Shown piece by piece: positions 9,296 to 17,578 of a stretch of 54,174 nt of DNA. Numbering within the stretch: position 1 is the stretch's first letter; every line of letters begins with the position of its first letter. This stretch comes from Paraburkholderia atlantica. Lineage in GTDB: Bacteria > Pseudomonadota > Gammaproteobacteria > Burkholderiales > Burkholderiaceae. A program made the translations under genes and the position numbers. The notes beneath the pieces were generated by a model that had not been told where the DNA came from, made no database searches, and saw only the letters and a program-made list of their open reading frames with translations. The stretch spans positions 1 through 54,174 of the forward strand of contig NZ_WHNQ01000040.1 in NCBI RefSeq assembly GCF_009362785.1. The letters run 5' to 3'.

Positions 9296-10627
9296 TTAAA
9301 GCTCGGTTCCCGCCGCAAATTCCTTCATCCAGATAGCCGCGGTAACAGCGACGTCGGCAATGGGACGAACCGGCAGTGAGCGCGGATGCGGTTGATTCAA
9401 TAGCTGCTGAATCAGGTCGTTGTCGTGACCGAGTGCGTATTCGGCGATCAGCTTCCCGGACGCGGAGCCCCTGCTCAGACCGAGACCATTGCACCCTACG
9501 GCTTCGAAAACACCATCGCCACGGCGCCCAAAGAGTGCTCCGTTGTTGACCGACAGACACAACGGGCCGCCCCACGTGTACTCGAGCTCAACGCCCTTCA
9601 GCATCGGAAAGCGCCGGTCGAACGAGCGTTGATGCAGGCTCCTGGCTTTCGCCAGGTCAGTTTCCGACAACTCGAGGCTGGGTCGAAACGCGAAATGATT
9701 GCGGACGCAGATGCGGTCGGTAATCAGACGCCGTACAGTCGAACCCATCGGGTCGGCCGGAATCAGTGCCCACGAGCGCGTGCCGCCCAGTTGCCGTACT
9801 TCGTCCGGCGTCATCGCGCGGGTCATCGACGCGAAGGTGTACACAGGCAACAGGCCGTTCGGATGCCCGCCGAACGTCGCGGCGTAGGCATTGGTGCAGC
9901 GAATCACACGCTTCGCCACGATTTTCCCTGTGGCAAAGCTCAAGACTTTGTTCGCCCCCAGGTCGTCGATTCCCTTCACCGCGCTGAGCTCGAAGACCTT
10001 CACGTTTGCCGCCAGAGTCGCGGCAAGGCCGCGCATCAGGGCCGCGGGCTGGACCGTGCTGCATCCTGGCGTAAAGAGCGCGCCGTGGTAAAACCCGGTG
10101 CCAGTCACCTTCGCGATGGCGGCTTCGTCCAGCCATTCAAAATCTTCATCGATGCGAGCGAGTCCGCTAGCGAATTGAGTCAGTGCTGCGTGACCCTTCC
10201 TGTTCACCGAAGCATGGAATTTGCCGTCATCCCGCCAGTCGCAGTCGATGCCGTGTTGCTTCACCACCGACCGTACGTAGTCGATGCCGTGGCGTTGCAG
10301 GCGAATATCCGCCTTGTCCGCCTCAACGCTTCGCGAGTAGCTTTCGCTGCTGATGTCGTGCGGCAAATCGACGAAGAACCCGGAATTGCGTCCTGCTGTG
10401 GTGCGCCCAATTCGGTCGGCCTCGACCAGTGCTATCGAGGCGTCCGGTGCCAGTTCAGCCAGCCGCCGGGCAGCACATAGCCCCGTGATTCCACCGCCGA
10501 TAATCACCCAGTCGAATCGCCGTTCAGACGAGACAGTTTCGGCCGGGCGAGGCGGCGGCAGACTTTCCCACCACCCGTTCACCCCATCCGGAGCCGGGAA
10601 GCGCGCGAATTCGAGGTTCGAGGCCAT
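9296..10627 (-). CDS. FAD-dependent amine/amino-acid oxidoreductase, DadA/PuuB type
   Basis: A 443-residue DAO-family flavoprotein. The Rossmann motif VIIGGGITGLCAARRLAELA is at about residue 40, followed by an acidic residue at the end of the second strand (LVEAD). The C-terminal block YTWGGPLCLSVNNG is typical of PuuB/OrdL relatives, which oxidise secondary or primary amines to imines or aldehydes. It lies five bases after the DapA-like stop, so the two are co-transcribed. The true substrate is unknown. No glutamylpolyamine synthetase is nearby, which argues against a plain putrescine pathway. Confidence 0.87.
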   Translation of the reverse strand: MASNLEFARFPAPDGVNGWWESLPPPRPAETVSSERRFDWVIIGGGITGLCAARRLAELAPDASIALVEADRIGRTTAGRNSGFFVDLPHDISSESYSRSVEADKADIRLQRHGIDYVRSVVKQHGIDCDWRDDGKFHASVNRKGHAALTQFASGLARIDEDFEWLDEAAIAKVTGTGFYHGALFTPGCSTVQPAALMRGLAATLAANVKVFELSAVKGIDDLGANKVLSFATGKIVAKRVIRCTNAYAATFGGHPNGLLPVYTFASMTRAMTPDEVRQLGGTRSWALIPADPMGSTVRRLITDRICVRNHFAFRPSLELSETDLAKARSLHQRSFDRRFPMLKGVELEYTWGGPLCLSVNNGALFGRRGDGVFEAVGCNGLGLSRGSASGKLIAEYALGHDNDLIQQLLNQPHPRSLPVRPIADVAVTAAIWMKEFAAGTEL

Positions 10628-10632
10628 GAACG

Positions 10633-11520
10633 TTACTGCGCGTTGCGCAACAGGGGTTGAACCAGCTTCGAAAACGCGCTGCGCTCGTCTTCCGTTAGCG
10701 TACCGAGCGGCGCCCGGGCGACACCTACAGGCGTACCTGCCAGCTCACATCCGTATCGAACGTATTGGATAAACTTCCCGCTGCGTTCCAGCAGTTCGAG
10801 CACGGGCAGCAGTTGTGCCATCAGCTTGCGGCCGGATTCGAAGTCATTACGCTTCACGCACGCGTCGAAAAGCGCGGTGTGAGCTTCGGGCAGAAAGTTG
10901 GACGCGCCGCCGACCCAGCTCTTTGCCCCCCAAACGAAGAACTCGAGCGCCTGGTCGTCCATGCCGCAGCTCAGCACCAGCCTGTCGCGGAAGTGCGTGG
11001 CAAGGTGATGCAGATGCGAAATATCGCCGGTGCTCTCCTTCATCGCGACGAAGTTCGGACGCTCCAGCAGCTTTTCCAGTACGGCATCGCCAATCTCCGT
11101 TCCCGTGCGGGCCGGAAAGTTGTAAAGCATGATGGGCATATCGAGACTGTCGTCCACCTTCAGCATGTGAGTCAGCAACTCTTCCTGCGTGGGTTGGGCG
11201 TAATACGGAGCGGCAAGCAGCAATGCAGGCAGACCCGCGCGCTTCGCTTCCTGCCCGAGGCGAATGACTTCATTCGTCGTCGTCGCGTTGATGCCGGCCG
11301 TCAGATACGTTTTTCCGCCTGCCGCTTCGGCTACGGTGTTGAATGTCCGGACACGCTCGTCGAAATTGAGCGCGTAGTATTCGCCCGTGGTCCCGCCGAC
11401 TCCAAGACCTGCGACACGCCCCGCCAGATTGGCTGCATGCTTGCCGAGCAATTGATAATTGATCTCGCCGTCCGCCTTGAACGGCGTAACCAGCGGTGTA
11501 TGTACTCCCTCGAAGCTCAT
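10633..11520 (-). CDS. DapA-family lyase/synthase (dihydrodipicolinate synthase-like)
   Basis: A 295-residue class I aldolase of the DapA/N-acetylneuraminate-lyase superfamily. It shows the GGTTGEYYAL phosphate/carboxylate loop, Tyr133 in MLYNFPARTG and the Schiff-base Lys161 in VAMKEST. Members condense or split pyruvate with an aldehyde. In an operon with an oxidase, an aldehyde dehydrogenase and a SHMT it is more likely a catabolic lyase or dehydratase than the lysine-biosynthetic enzyme. GAAGAGAG precedes the ATG. The substrate is not deducible. Confidence 0.87.
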   Translation of the reverse strand: MSFEGVHTPLVTPFKADGEINYQLLGKHAANLAGRVAGLGVGGTTGEYYALNFDERVRTFNTVAEAAGGKTYLTAGINATTTNEVIRLGQEAKRAGLPALLLAAPYYAQPTQEELLTHMLKVDDSLDMPIMLYNFPARTGTEIGDAVLEKLLERPNFVAMKESTGDISHLHHLATHFRDRLVLSCGMDDQALEFFVWGAKSWVGGASNFLPEAHTALFDACVKRNDFESGRKLMAQLLPVLELLERSGKFIQYVRYGCELAGTPVGVARAPLGTLTEDERSAFSKLVQPLLRNAQ

Positions 11521-11594
11521 ATTGGTTCTCTCTTCAAATAAGGAATGGCAACGTTTTCCGACGAATTGCCGAAGTCATTTCGCTCTCTTGTGGG

Positions 11595-12890
11595 TTAAAC
11601 GAGAGCGTCCGCATGTGAGTAAATCGGAAACTGGTTGCAGAGGTCTCGTACCCGGCTGCGCACAGCACGCTCGACCCGTTCGTCGCCGTCGGGAGCTTGT
11701 TCGAGTGCGGCCAGGACCTCCAGAATCATGTGTCCTACCTGCTCGAACTGCTCGGTTCCCAAACCGCGCGTCGTACCTGCAGGTGTGCCAAGCCGGATTC
11801 CCGAAGTGACGGTCGGGTTCTCCGTGTCGAATGGAATACCGTTCTTGTTGCAGGTGATGCCCGCACGCTCCAGTGCCTTTTCCGACTGCGTACCGGTCAG
11901 GCGCTTCGAGCGCAGATCGACGAGCAGCAGGCGGTTGTCGGTTCCACCCGTGACCAGGTTCAGGCCACCCGACTTGAGGACGTTGCCGAGCGCCTGCGCG
12001 TTACGCAGCACCCGGTCGATATACGCCGCGAATTCCGGACGAAGCGCCTCGCCAAATGCCACAGCCTTACCTGCGATGACGTGCATGAGCGGGCCCCCCT
12101 GTAGGCCCGGGAATACGGCGGAATTGATTTTCCTGGCAATCTCGCCTTTGTTCGTCAGGATGAACCCGCCTCGCGGACCGCGAAGCGTCTTGTGGGTAGT
12201 CGACGTCACCACATCTGCGAAACGAATAGGATTCTCGTGCCGGCCGGCCGCCACGATGCCTGCGATGTGCGCCATATCGACCATCAATAGTGCGCCAACG
12301 CTATCTGCAATATCGCGGAATGCAGCGAAATCCAAAGCACGCGGATAGGCCGAATAGCCCGCGATAATGAGCTTAGGACGATGCTCTTCCGCGAGCCGCC
12401 GGACCTGCTCGTAATCGATGCGGTGAGTATCTGGACTTACGCCGTACTGGACGGCGTTGAACCACTTGCCGGAAAGCGCCGGGCGGGCTCCGTGCGTCAG
12501 GTGGCCGCCCGCATCGAGCGACATGCCCAACACCGTGTCGCCCGGCTTCACGAGCGCCAACATCACAGCGCCGTTCGCTTGCGCTCCCGAATGAGGCTGC
12601 ACGTTCGCGTATTCGGCTTCGAACAGGGCTTTGACGCGGTCAATGGCGAGCGCTTCGACCCTGTCCACGTGTTCACAGCCGCCGTAATAGCGCTTCGACG
12701 GGTATCCCTCGGCGTACTTGTTGGTCAGCACAGTACCCTGTGCTTCCATCACCGCAGCCGAAACGATGTTTTCGGACGCAATCAGCTCGATCTGCGTTTG
12801 CTGCCGGCGCATCTCCAACGCAATCTCTGATGCGATAACCGGGTCGCGGCTCTGCAGGGTTTCAGCAAAAAAGCGTGAGTTCTCGTTCAC
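11595..12890 (-). CDS. glyA: Serine hydroxymethyltransferase (cluster-specific copy)
   Basis: A 431-residue PLP enzyme of the SHMT family, which interconverts serine and glycine with tetrahydrofolate. Motifs include YAEGYPSKRYYGG, HSGAQANGAV and the PLP lysine Lys234 in STTHKTLRGPRGG. The GTG at 12890 is preferred: GGAG lies eight bases upstream and the protein then begins NENSRFF, near normal family length. The frame remains open to 12986. Its place in a transporter/oxidase cluster suggests a second, pathway-specific glyA that disposes of glycine or a one-carbon unit from the imported substrate; this is inference. Confidence 0.9.
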   Translation of the reverse strand: MNENSRFFAETLQSRDPVIASEIALEMRRQQTQIELIASENIVSAAVMEAQGTVLTNKYAEGYPSKRYYGGCEHVDRVEALAIDRVKALFEAEYANVQPHSGAQANGAVMLALVKPGDTVLGMSLDAGGHLTHGARPALSGKWFNAVQYGVSPDTHRIDYEQVRRLAEEHRPKLIIAGYSAYPRALDFAAFRDIADSVGALLMVDMAHIAGIVAAGRHENPIRFADVVTSTTHKTLRGPRGGFILTNKGEIARKINSAVFPGLQGGPLMHVIAGKAVAFGEALRPEFAAYIDRVLRNAQALGNVLKSGGLNLVTGGTDNRLLLVDLRSKRLTGTQSEKALERAGITCNKNGIPFDTENPTVTSGIRLGTPAGTTRGLGTEQFEQVGHMILEVLAALEQAPDGDERVERAVRSRVRDLCNQFPIYSHADALV

Positions 12891-13011
12891 GTGGTCACTC
12901 CGGATGAAATCGTTTGAAGCAAGACTTGCAAGTGCGACCGTTGACGCGGGCAATGCGCGACTCGCCGGGAACAAGATCGACTCCACTCGTCCACGGCGAA
13001 CTCACCTCGAC

Positions 13012-13893
13012 CTACTGCTGCAACCAGTCCTTCAGCTTGTCGGGATGTGCGTCGACGAATTTTTTCGCCGCGCTTGCATAGTCGTTCGTGGCATTGCCTT
13101 CGTACTCGATCGATTCGACGTCAGCGAGCGTCAGCTTGAAATGCTTGAAGAAGACGTCGGCACGGGGATACCTGGATGCGAACTGTTTGGACGCGAAGGC
13201 GTGAACCTGCTCCTCGCTACCCAAGGTCCCTTTCGGGTCCTTCAGATAACGCATCTGCCACTTCTGAAAAAGCCAGTGGGGACTCCACACCGTGGCAACC
13301 ACCCATTGCTTCGACTGATAGGCTCGCGAAACGCCAGCGAGCATGCCGGCCTCACTCGACGACTGCAGGTTGTAGCCGTTGAGGTCGTAGCCCTTGATGG
13401 TCTTTTCGGACGCCTGCATCAAGCCACCGCCCGGCTCGATGCCGTCGATCGTCCCATTCAGCCTGGCTTTGACGTCCGGCTTGTTGAGGTCGGAAATGGA
13501 CGACAGTTCCGACTCGGGAATGTACGCCGGCACGGCCCAGCCGTTTTTGCCTCCCGTGTAGATGATGCCGACATCATCCATATCGTTCTTGTACCTCGCG
13601 TAATAAGCCGCGTGGGTGACCGGCAGCCAGCCGCCCACCATGATGTCAAGGTCACCACGCGCGACACCTTGATACTGAATGCCGATGTCGGCCTGCACAA
13701 ACTTGACCGGCTGCTGAAGCTTGGTCTCGAGCACGTATTTGGCCACGTTCGCAACGGCCAAAACGTCTGCCCAGTTCGTGACCGCCATCTTGATGGATTC
13801 GGCCGCGACCGAAGTCCCAGTGCCGGCGCTCATGGCAACGACTGTCGATATCGCTACTTTCGCAATAAGCGACTTGAGCAGATGGCTTTTCAT
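13012..13893 (-). CDS. Glycine betaine/proline-type ABC transporter substrate-binding protein
   Basis: A 293-residue periplasmic binding protein of the OpuAC/ProX type. Residues 1-31 form a Sec signal peptide ending near SVAA. Several tryptophans typical of a quaternary-amine aromatic cage are present (NWADVLA, GGWLPVTHAAYY, VVATVWSPHW). The ATG at 13893 follows GGGAG; an in-frame upstream extension lacks family similarity. It sits after the permease gene, separated by a strong stem-loop at 13983-14014. The ligand is probably a betaine-like compound. Confidence 0.9.
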   Translation of the reverse strand: MKSHLLKSLIAKVAISTVVAMSAGTGTSVAAESIKMAVTNWADVLAVANVAKYVLETKLQQPVKFVQADIGIQYQGVARGDLDIMVGGWLPVTHAAYYARYKNDMDDVGIIYTGGKNGWAVPAYIPESELSSISDLNKPDVKARLNGTIDGIEPGGGLMQASEKTIKGYDLNGYNLQSSSEAGMLAGVSRAYQSKQWVVATVWSPHWLFQKWQMRYLKDPKGTLGSEEQVHAFASKQFASRYPRADVFFKHFKLTLADVESIEYEGNATNDYASAAKKFVDAHPDKLKDWLQQ

Positions 13894-13982
13894 ATCGCAC
13901 TCCCAGTTGAAGAGAAAATCATTGAATATTCGATGGACTCGGCTAAACGACAGGCCCGGTACTTGAACTCGATACTGCCTTT

Positions 13983-14014
13983 GCTGATTGCACCGCACCG
14001 GCCGTGCAATCAGC
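13983..14014 (-). repeat. Intercistronic stem-loop before the binding-protein gene
   Basis: GCTGATTGCAC pairs perfectly with GTGCAATCAGC across a 10-base loop. It lies between the permease stop and the binding-protein gene. No run of T follows on the minus strand, so it is better seen as an mRNA processing or stability element than a terminator. Such elements commonly raise binding-protein output relative to the membrane subunits. Confidence 0.6.
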
Positions 14015-14032
14015 GACCGTAGGTCGTTTGCG

Positions 14033-14914
14033 TCACGTGCGAGCTGCGGCGCCTGTGCCGGCTTTTGCTGCTCGACCGCTGCGTTTTGTTTTGTTCGCCT
14101 TCATGCCGAAGCTTTCGGTCAGGCGGTCGAGAACGATGGCGAGCAATACGACTCCGAGCCCGCCTTCGAAGCCAATCCCGATGTCGAGCCGTTGAATGCC
14201 GCTCAACACATACTCGCCCAAGCCACCGGCGCCAATCATCGATGCGATGACGACCATCGAAAGCGCCATCATGATGGTCTGGTTCACGCCGGCCATGATG
14301 GACGGCAGTGCGTTCGGCAACTGGACTTTCCAGAGAAGTTGCATGTCTGTGCTGCCAAAAGAGCGGCCTGCCTCCAGCAACTCTTCGCGCACCTGCCGGA
14401 TACCCAACGTGGTGAGACGTACGACGGGTGGCATGGCAAAAACGACGGTGGCAATCACGGCGGGAACACGCCCCAATCCGAACAGGATGACGGCTGGAAT
14501 CAGATAGACAAAGGCTGGCATCGTCTGCATGAAGTCGAGCAGCGAGCGCAACACGACTTCCACCCGCTTGTTCCTTGCCCCCCAGATTCCCAGTGGCACA
14601 CCAACGACCAGACTGAAGAACGTTGCGGCAATAACGAGTGCGAGCGTGGAGACGGTTTGAGTCCACAGTCCCATGTAATGGATGGCCGACAGCGCAATGC
14701 CCACGAACGCCGCGAACACGATGCCACGCCGCCAGAGCGCAAAAGCCACGAAGATGACGAGCATGGCGACGAATGGGATGGCCCCTAGTCCATCCTCCAA
14801 CAGTTTCACCACTGCTCCTAGCGCGGCAGAGAATGCGTCGAAGCCGCCCCGGAAATGCTGGAAGAGAAAATTGACGGCGTCTTCTGCAAACTTGCCGATG
14901 ATTGACGAATTCAT
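14033..14914 (-). CDS. Glycine betaine/proline-type ABC transporter permease
   Basis: A 293-residue ProW-like inner-membrane permease with about six helices. The EAA loop is visible in the stretch AGRSFGSTDMQLLWKVQLPN, followed by ALPSIMAGVNQTIMMALSMV. The start overlaps the end of the ATPase gene by four bases, so the two are translationally coupled. The C-terminal ~20 residues are basic. It forms the channel for the substrate delivered by the 13012-13893 protein. Confidence 0.91.
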   Translation of the reverse strand: MNSSIIGKFAEDAVNFLFQHFRGGFDAFSAALGAVVKLLEDGLGAIPFVAMLVIFVAFALWRRGIVFAAFVGIALSAIHYMGLWTQTVSTLALVIAATFFSLVVGVPLGIWGARNKRVEVVLRSLLDFMQTMPAFVYLIPAVILFGLGRVPAVIATVVFAMPPVVRLTTLGIRQVREELLEAGRSFGSTDMQLLWKVQLPNALPSIMAGVNQTIMMALSMVVIASMIGAGGLGEYVLSGIQRLDIGIGFEGGLGVVLLAIVLDRLTESFGMKANKTKRSGRAAKAGTGAAART

Positions 14915-16200
14915 GCTGCCCTCCGTTCCATAACCTGCTTCAGTATCGTCCGGCAGGACACCACGCCTGCGAGCTTTCCGGCCATATCAGTGACGGGTAC
15001 ATCGTGTTCCTGGCTCAATGCGATAGACGCCAGCTCGTGCAAGTCCGCCTCCAGTGAAACCGCATTCACATTGCTGAGCAGCGCGTCGCGCACCGGACGC
15101 GTGCCTGCCTTATGAAGTGATGCGGGCGTGACGCAACCCCGGTATTGACCTACGTCGTCGCATACATAGCCGCATTCAACGCCGCTATCGATGAGTTGAT
15201 TGAGGTAACGCTCAGCGGACGTGCCGATGTCGCAAGAAAGCAGCCTTCGGTCGACCCCGGTCATCAGCGTGGCAGCCTTGAGAAAGCGGGAAACGTCGAC
15301 ATTGCGGAAGAAGTCCCGCACGTACGCGTCTACAGGCGACTGGATAAGCTCTGCAGGTGTGCCGACCTGAATCAGACAGCCGTCCTTCATGATGCCAATC
15401 CGGCCGCCAATCTTGATGGCTTCTTCGATGTCGTGCGAAATGAAGACGATGGTCCGCTGCTCTTCCTTCTGTAGCCGCAAAAGCTCGTTCTGCATTTCGA
15501 ACCGAATCAGCGGATCGAGTGCCGAGAACGCCTCGTCCATCAAAAGCACCGAAGGGTTCACCGCAAGTGCGCGGGCAAGGCCGACGCGCTGCTGCATGCC
15601 GCCCGACAATTCGCTCGGAAGCAGCTTTTCGTACGAGCCCAGACCGACTCGCGTCAGCGCGGCACGCGCGATTTCGTAGCGTTCGGCCTTCTTCAGACCG
15701 GCGACCTCGAGTCCGTACGCGATGTTGTCGAGGACGGTGCGGTTTGGCAGAAGCGCGAACGACTGGAACACCATCGCCATCTTCTTGCGGCGAACTTCGC
15801 GCAGTTCCGAGGTGGACATCGGTGCGATGTCGCGGCCTTCGAGAACGACCTGGCCGGACGTGGGTTCAATCAGGCGATTGAGCAGTCGAACCAGCGTCGA
15901 TTTACCGGAACCCGACAGGCCCATGACCACGAAAATCTCGCCCGCCTTGACGGTGAGACTGACGTTATTGACTGCAACCATGTTGCCGGTCTTTTCGAAA
16001 ATTTCGTTCCGACCGAGACCTTGCTTTACGAGTTCAGCGGCGCGCTCTGGCTTCGGTCCGAAGATCTTCGACAGATTCCTGACCGAAAGAATATCGGTCC
16101 CGGAGACTGCGATTGATTTCGCTGCGGCGGACGGGTCTTCCGCGTTGATGGCGCCGGGATGGACTACGCCTCCCGGTGCGAACGTCAGGTTTTGGGCCAT
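14911..16200 (-). CDS. Glycine betaine/proline-type ABC transporter ATP-binding protein with CBS domains
   Basis: A 429-residue ProV/OpuAA-like ATPase. It has Walker A GLSGSGKSTL, signature LSGGMQQRVGLARA, Walker B VLLMDEAFSALDP and a C-terminal pair of CBS motifs (about residues 300-425), which in this family can sense ionic strength or nucleotides. Two extra features are an N-terminal ~30 residues before the core and the ProV-type helical insert before Walker A. It is the first gene of the minus-strand cluster, so the promoter for the whole unit should lie in 16201-16848. Confidence 0.92.
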   Translation of the reverse strand: MAQNLTFAPGGVVHPGAINAEDPSAAAKSIAVSGTDILSVRNLSKIFGPKPERAAELVKQGLGRNEIFEKTGNMVAVNNVSLTVKAGEIFVVMGLSGSGKSTLVRLLNRLIEPTSGQVVLEGRDIAPMSTSELREVRRKKMAMVFQSFALLPNRTVLDNIAYGLEVAGLKKAERYEIARAALTRVGLGSYEKLLPSELSGGMQQRVGLARALAVNPSVLLMDEAFSALDPLIRFEMQNELLRLQKEEQRTIVFISHDIEEAIKIGGRIGIMKDGCLIQVGTPAELIQSPVDAYVRDFFRNVDVSRFLKAATLMTGVDRRLLSCDIGTSAERYLNQLIDSGVECGYVCDDVGQYRGCVTPASLHKAGTRPVRDALLSNVNAVSLEADLHELASIALSQEHDVPVTDMAGKLAGVVSCRTILKQVMERRAA

Positions 16201-16848
16201 TCTGTCATCTCAACTGGCAGGTTCAAAAATTGAAGCGCGTGGCGTATTGACCTTTGCAGGGTCGCCACTTGCGTGTCTCGCTTCTTTTAGCCGCCTCCGA
16301 GCCAGTTTCATCGCAGAAGTGCGAATGCAAGAGCCGAAAGCAAACATGGCAACGCTGTCCAATTGAACGAAACGCTATTCTTTGCGTGAGACGCGGAATA
16401 ATCGTGCGTCGACGTCGGGTTCAACGGTGCCTAATGCATGTATCGGAGATTAGCGCGCCAAATTGCACCACCCAGCTACATTTTCTGGGTACTTTTCCAT
16501 ACCTTTGGTAATGGGGCGCTTTTGTGTAGTTTTTGCAGAAAAGTGCCACTGCAATTGGAATTCTTTGGGAGCCAAAGCGGGCTTGGCTTTGCGGCTGACT
16601 ATCGCCGGCAGGAAGAACAACCTGAACATCAGAGGCTTACAAAGCTTGGGACGTCGTATAGGGAATGTCCCAGGTTTATCGGAATCCTGCGTAACTCCCC
16701 TGCCGAACTGATTGGACGCGAGCGGAAAAGGTGCGACGAGTAAATCGATGCTGAGCTAGTCCTGAACGCATACCCGAATGGTCCCCCGAAAGGGAGGGAT
16801 TCCAGACCCCACCAATCTCGCTACGATGGTTACGACCGGGGAGGTGTG
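16201..16848. other. Long divergent intergenic region, relatively AT-rich
   Basis: No credible gene is seen; short open frames here have no family resemblance or good ribosome sites. It separates the transport cluster (leftward) from the response regulator (rightward), so it should hold both promoters. Inverted repeats include TGGGAC/GTCCCA at 16647-16672 and ACCCAG/CTGGGT in the 16470-16495 area. A CCCCCGAAAGGG element lies near 16783-16795. By eye it is clearly less GC-rich than its surroundings. Confidence 0.6.
16647..16672. repeat. Operator-like inverted repeat TGGGAC-N14-GTCCCA
   Basis: Two perfect 6-bp arms separated by 14 bp lie 200 bp before the response-regulator start and 450 bp before the ABC ATPase start. 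The spacing would suit a dimeric regulator. No specific family is identified. Confidence 0.4.
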
Positions 16849-17544
16849 ATGGACAATCTGTTTTTTCGCCGCGTTTTGCTGGTCGAAGACGAGGGGCTAA
16901 CGCGCTCGGCGATGAAAAGCCTGATCCTCAGTTCGGAACCGACGCTCGATATCGATGAAGCCGGCAGTTATGACGAAGCCGTCGAACGGTTGCAGCGCGA
17001 CTCCTATGACCTGATCTTTCTCGACTATCAGCTAGGGCGCGAGCACACCGGGCTCGAGTTGTTGCATTGGGTACAGCAGCAGGAACTTTCGTTACACGTC
17101 GTGATGCTCTCCGCGCGCGACGATCGCGAAACGGTGCTCGACTGCATCAAGAATGGCGCGGGTGGCTTCATTTCAAAAGCCAGCGAAGAAGGCGGCGCGG
17201 TATTTCGCGAGGCCCTACAAACAATTCTGAACGGACGCGTGTACCTGCCCAATAGCGTGCTCGGCAAAGGCGGACACACACCACAAGCGCCGGCGCCCAG
17301 CAAAGGCATTCCGATCGACTCGCTGAATCTGCCGCCGCGACTCGCGCAAACCTTGCGCTACGTGCTGCATGGACTATCGAACAAGGCGATCGCGCGAAAA
17401 ATGAGCATCACGGAAAACACCGCGAAAGAGTACATCAGCGATCTGTTGAGCCGCTTCAACGTATCGCGACGCACTTTCCTGATCGTCGAGATGGCGCGCC
17501 GCGGCATCGAGATTCCCACCGCCGCACAAGCATCGGCAACCTGA
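16849..17544 (+). CDS. Two-component response regulator, NarL/FixJ type
   Basis: A 231-residue regulator. The receiver domain (residues ~8-125) has the acidic pair in LVEDEG, phospho-acceptor Asp59 in FLDYQLG and a conserved lysine in GFISKAS. A LuxR-type helix-turn-helix occupies ~160-220 (GLSNKAIARKMSITENTAKE). GGGGAGGTG precedes the ATG at 16849; a GTG one codon upstream is possible. The gene converges on a hybrid histidine kinase 34 bp away, its likely partner. The target genes are unknown. Confidence 0.9.
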   Translation: MDNLFFRRVLLVEDEGLTRSAMKSLILSSEPTLDIDEAGSYDEAVERLQRDSYDLIFLDYQLGREHTGLELLHWVQQQELSLHVVMLSARDDRETVLDCIKNGAGGFISKASEEGGAVFREALQTILNGRVYLPNSVLGKGGHTPQAPAPSKGIPIDSLNLPPRLAQTLRYVLHGLSNKAIARKMSITENTAKEYISDLLSRFNVSRRTFLIVEMARRGIEIPTAAQASAT

Positions 17545-17578
17545 GGTGCTGGTTATATGCAAGCGCTGTGCGCAAGTG

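Noticed and set aside
16254..16743. Short open frames in the gap before the response regulator
   Set aside because: No ribosome sites, no family resemblance and unusual composition; better read as control DNA.
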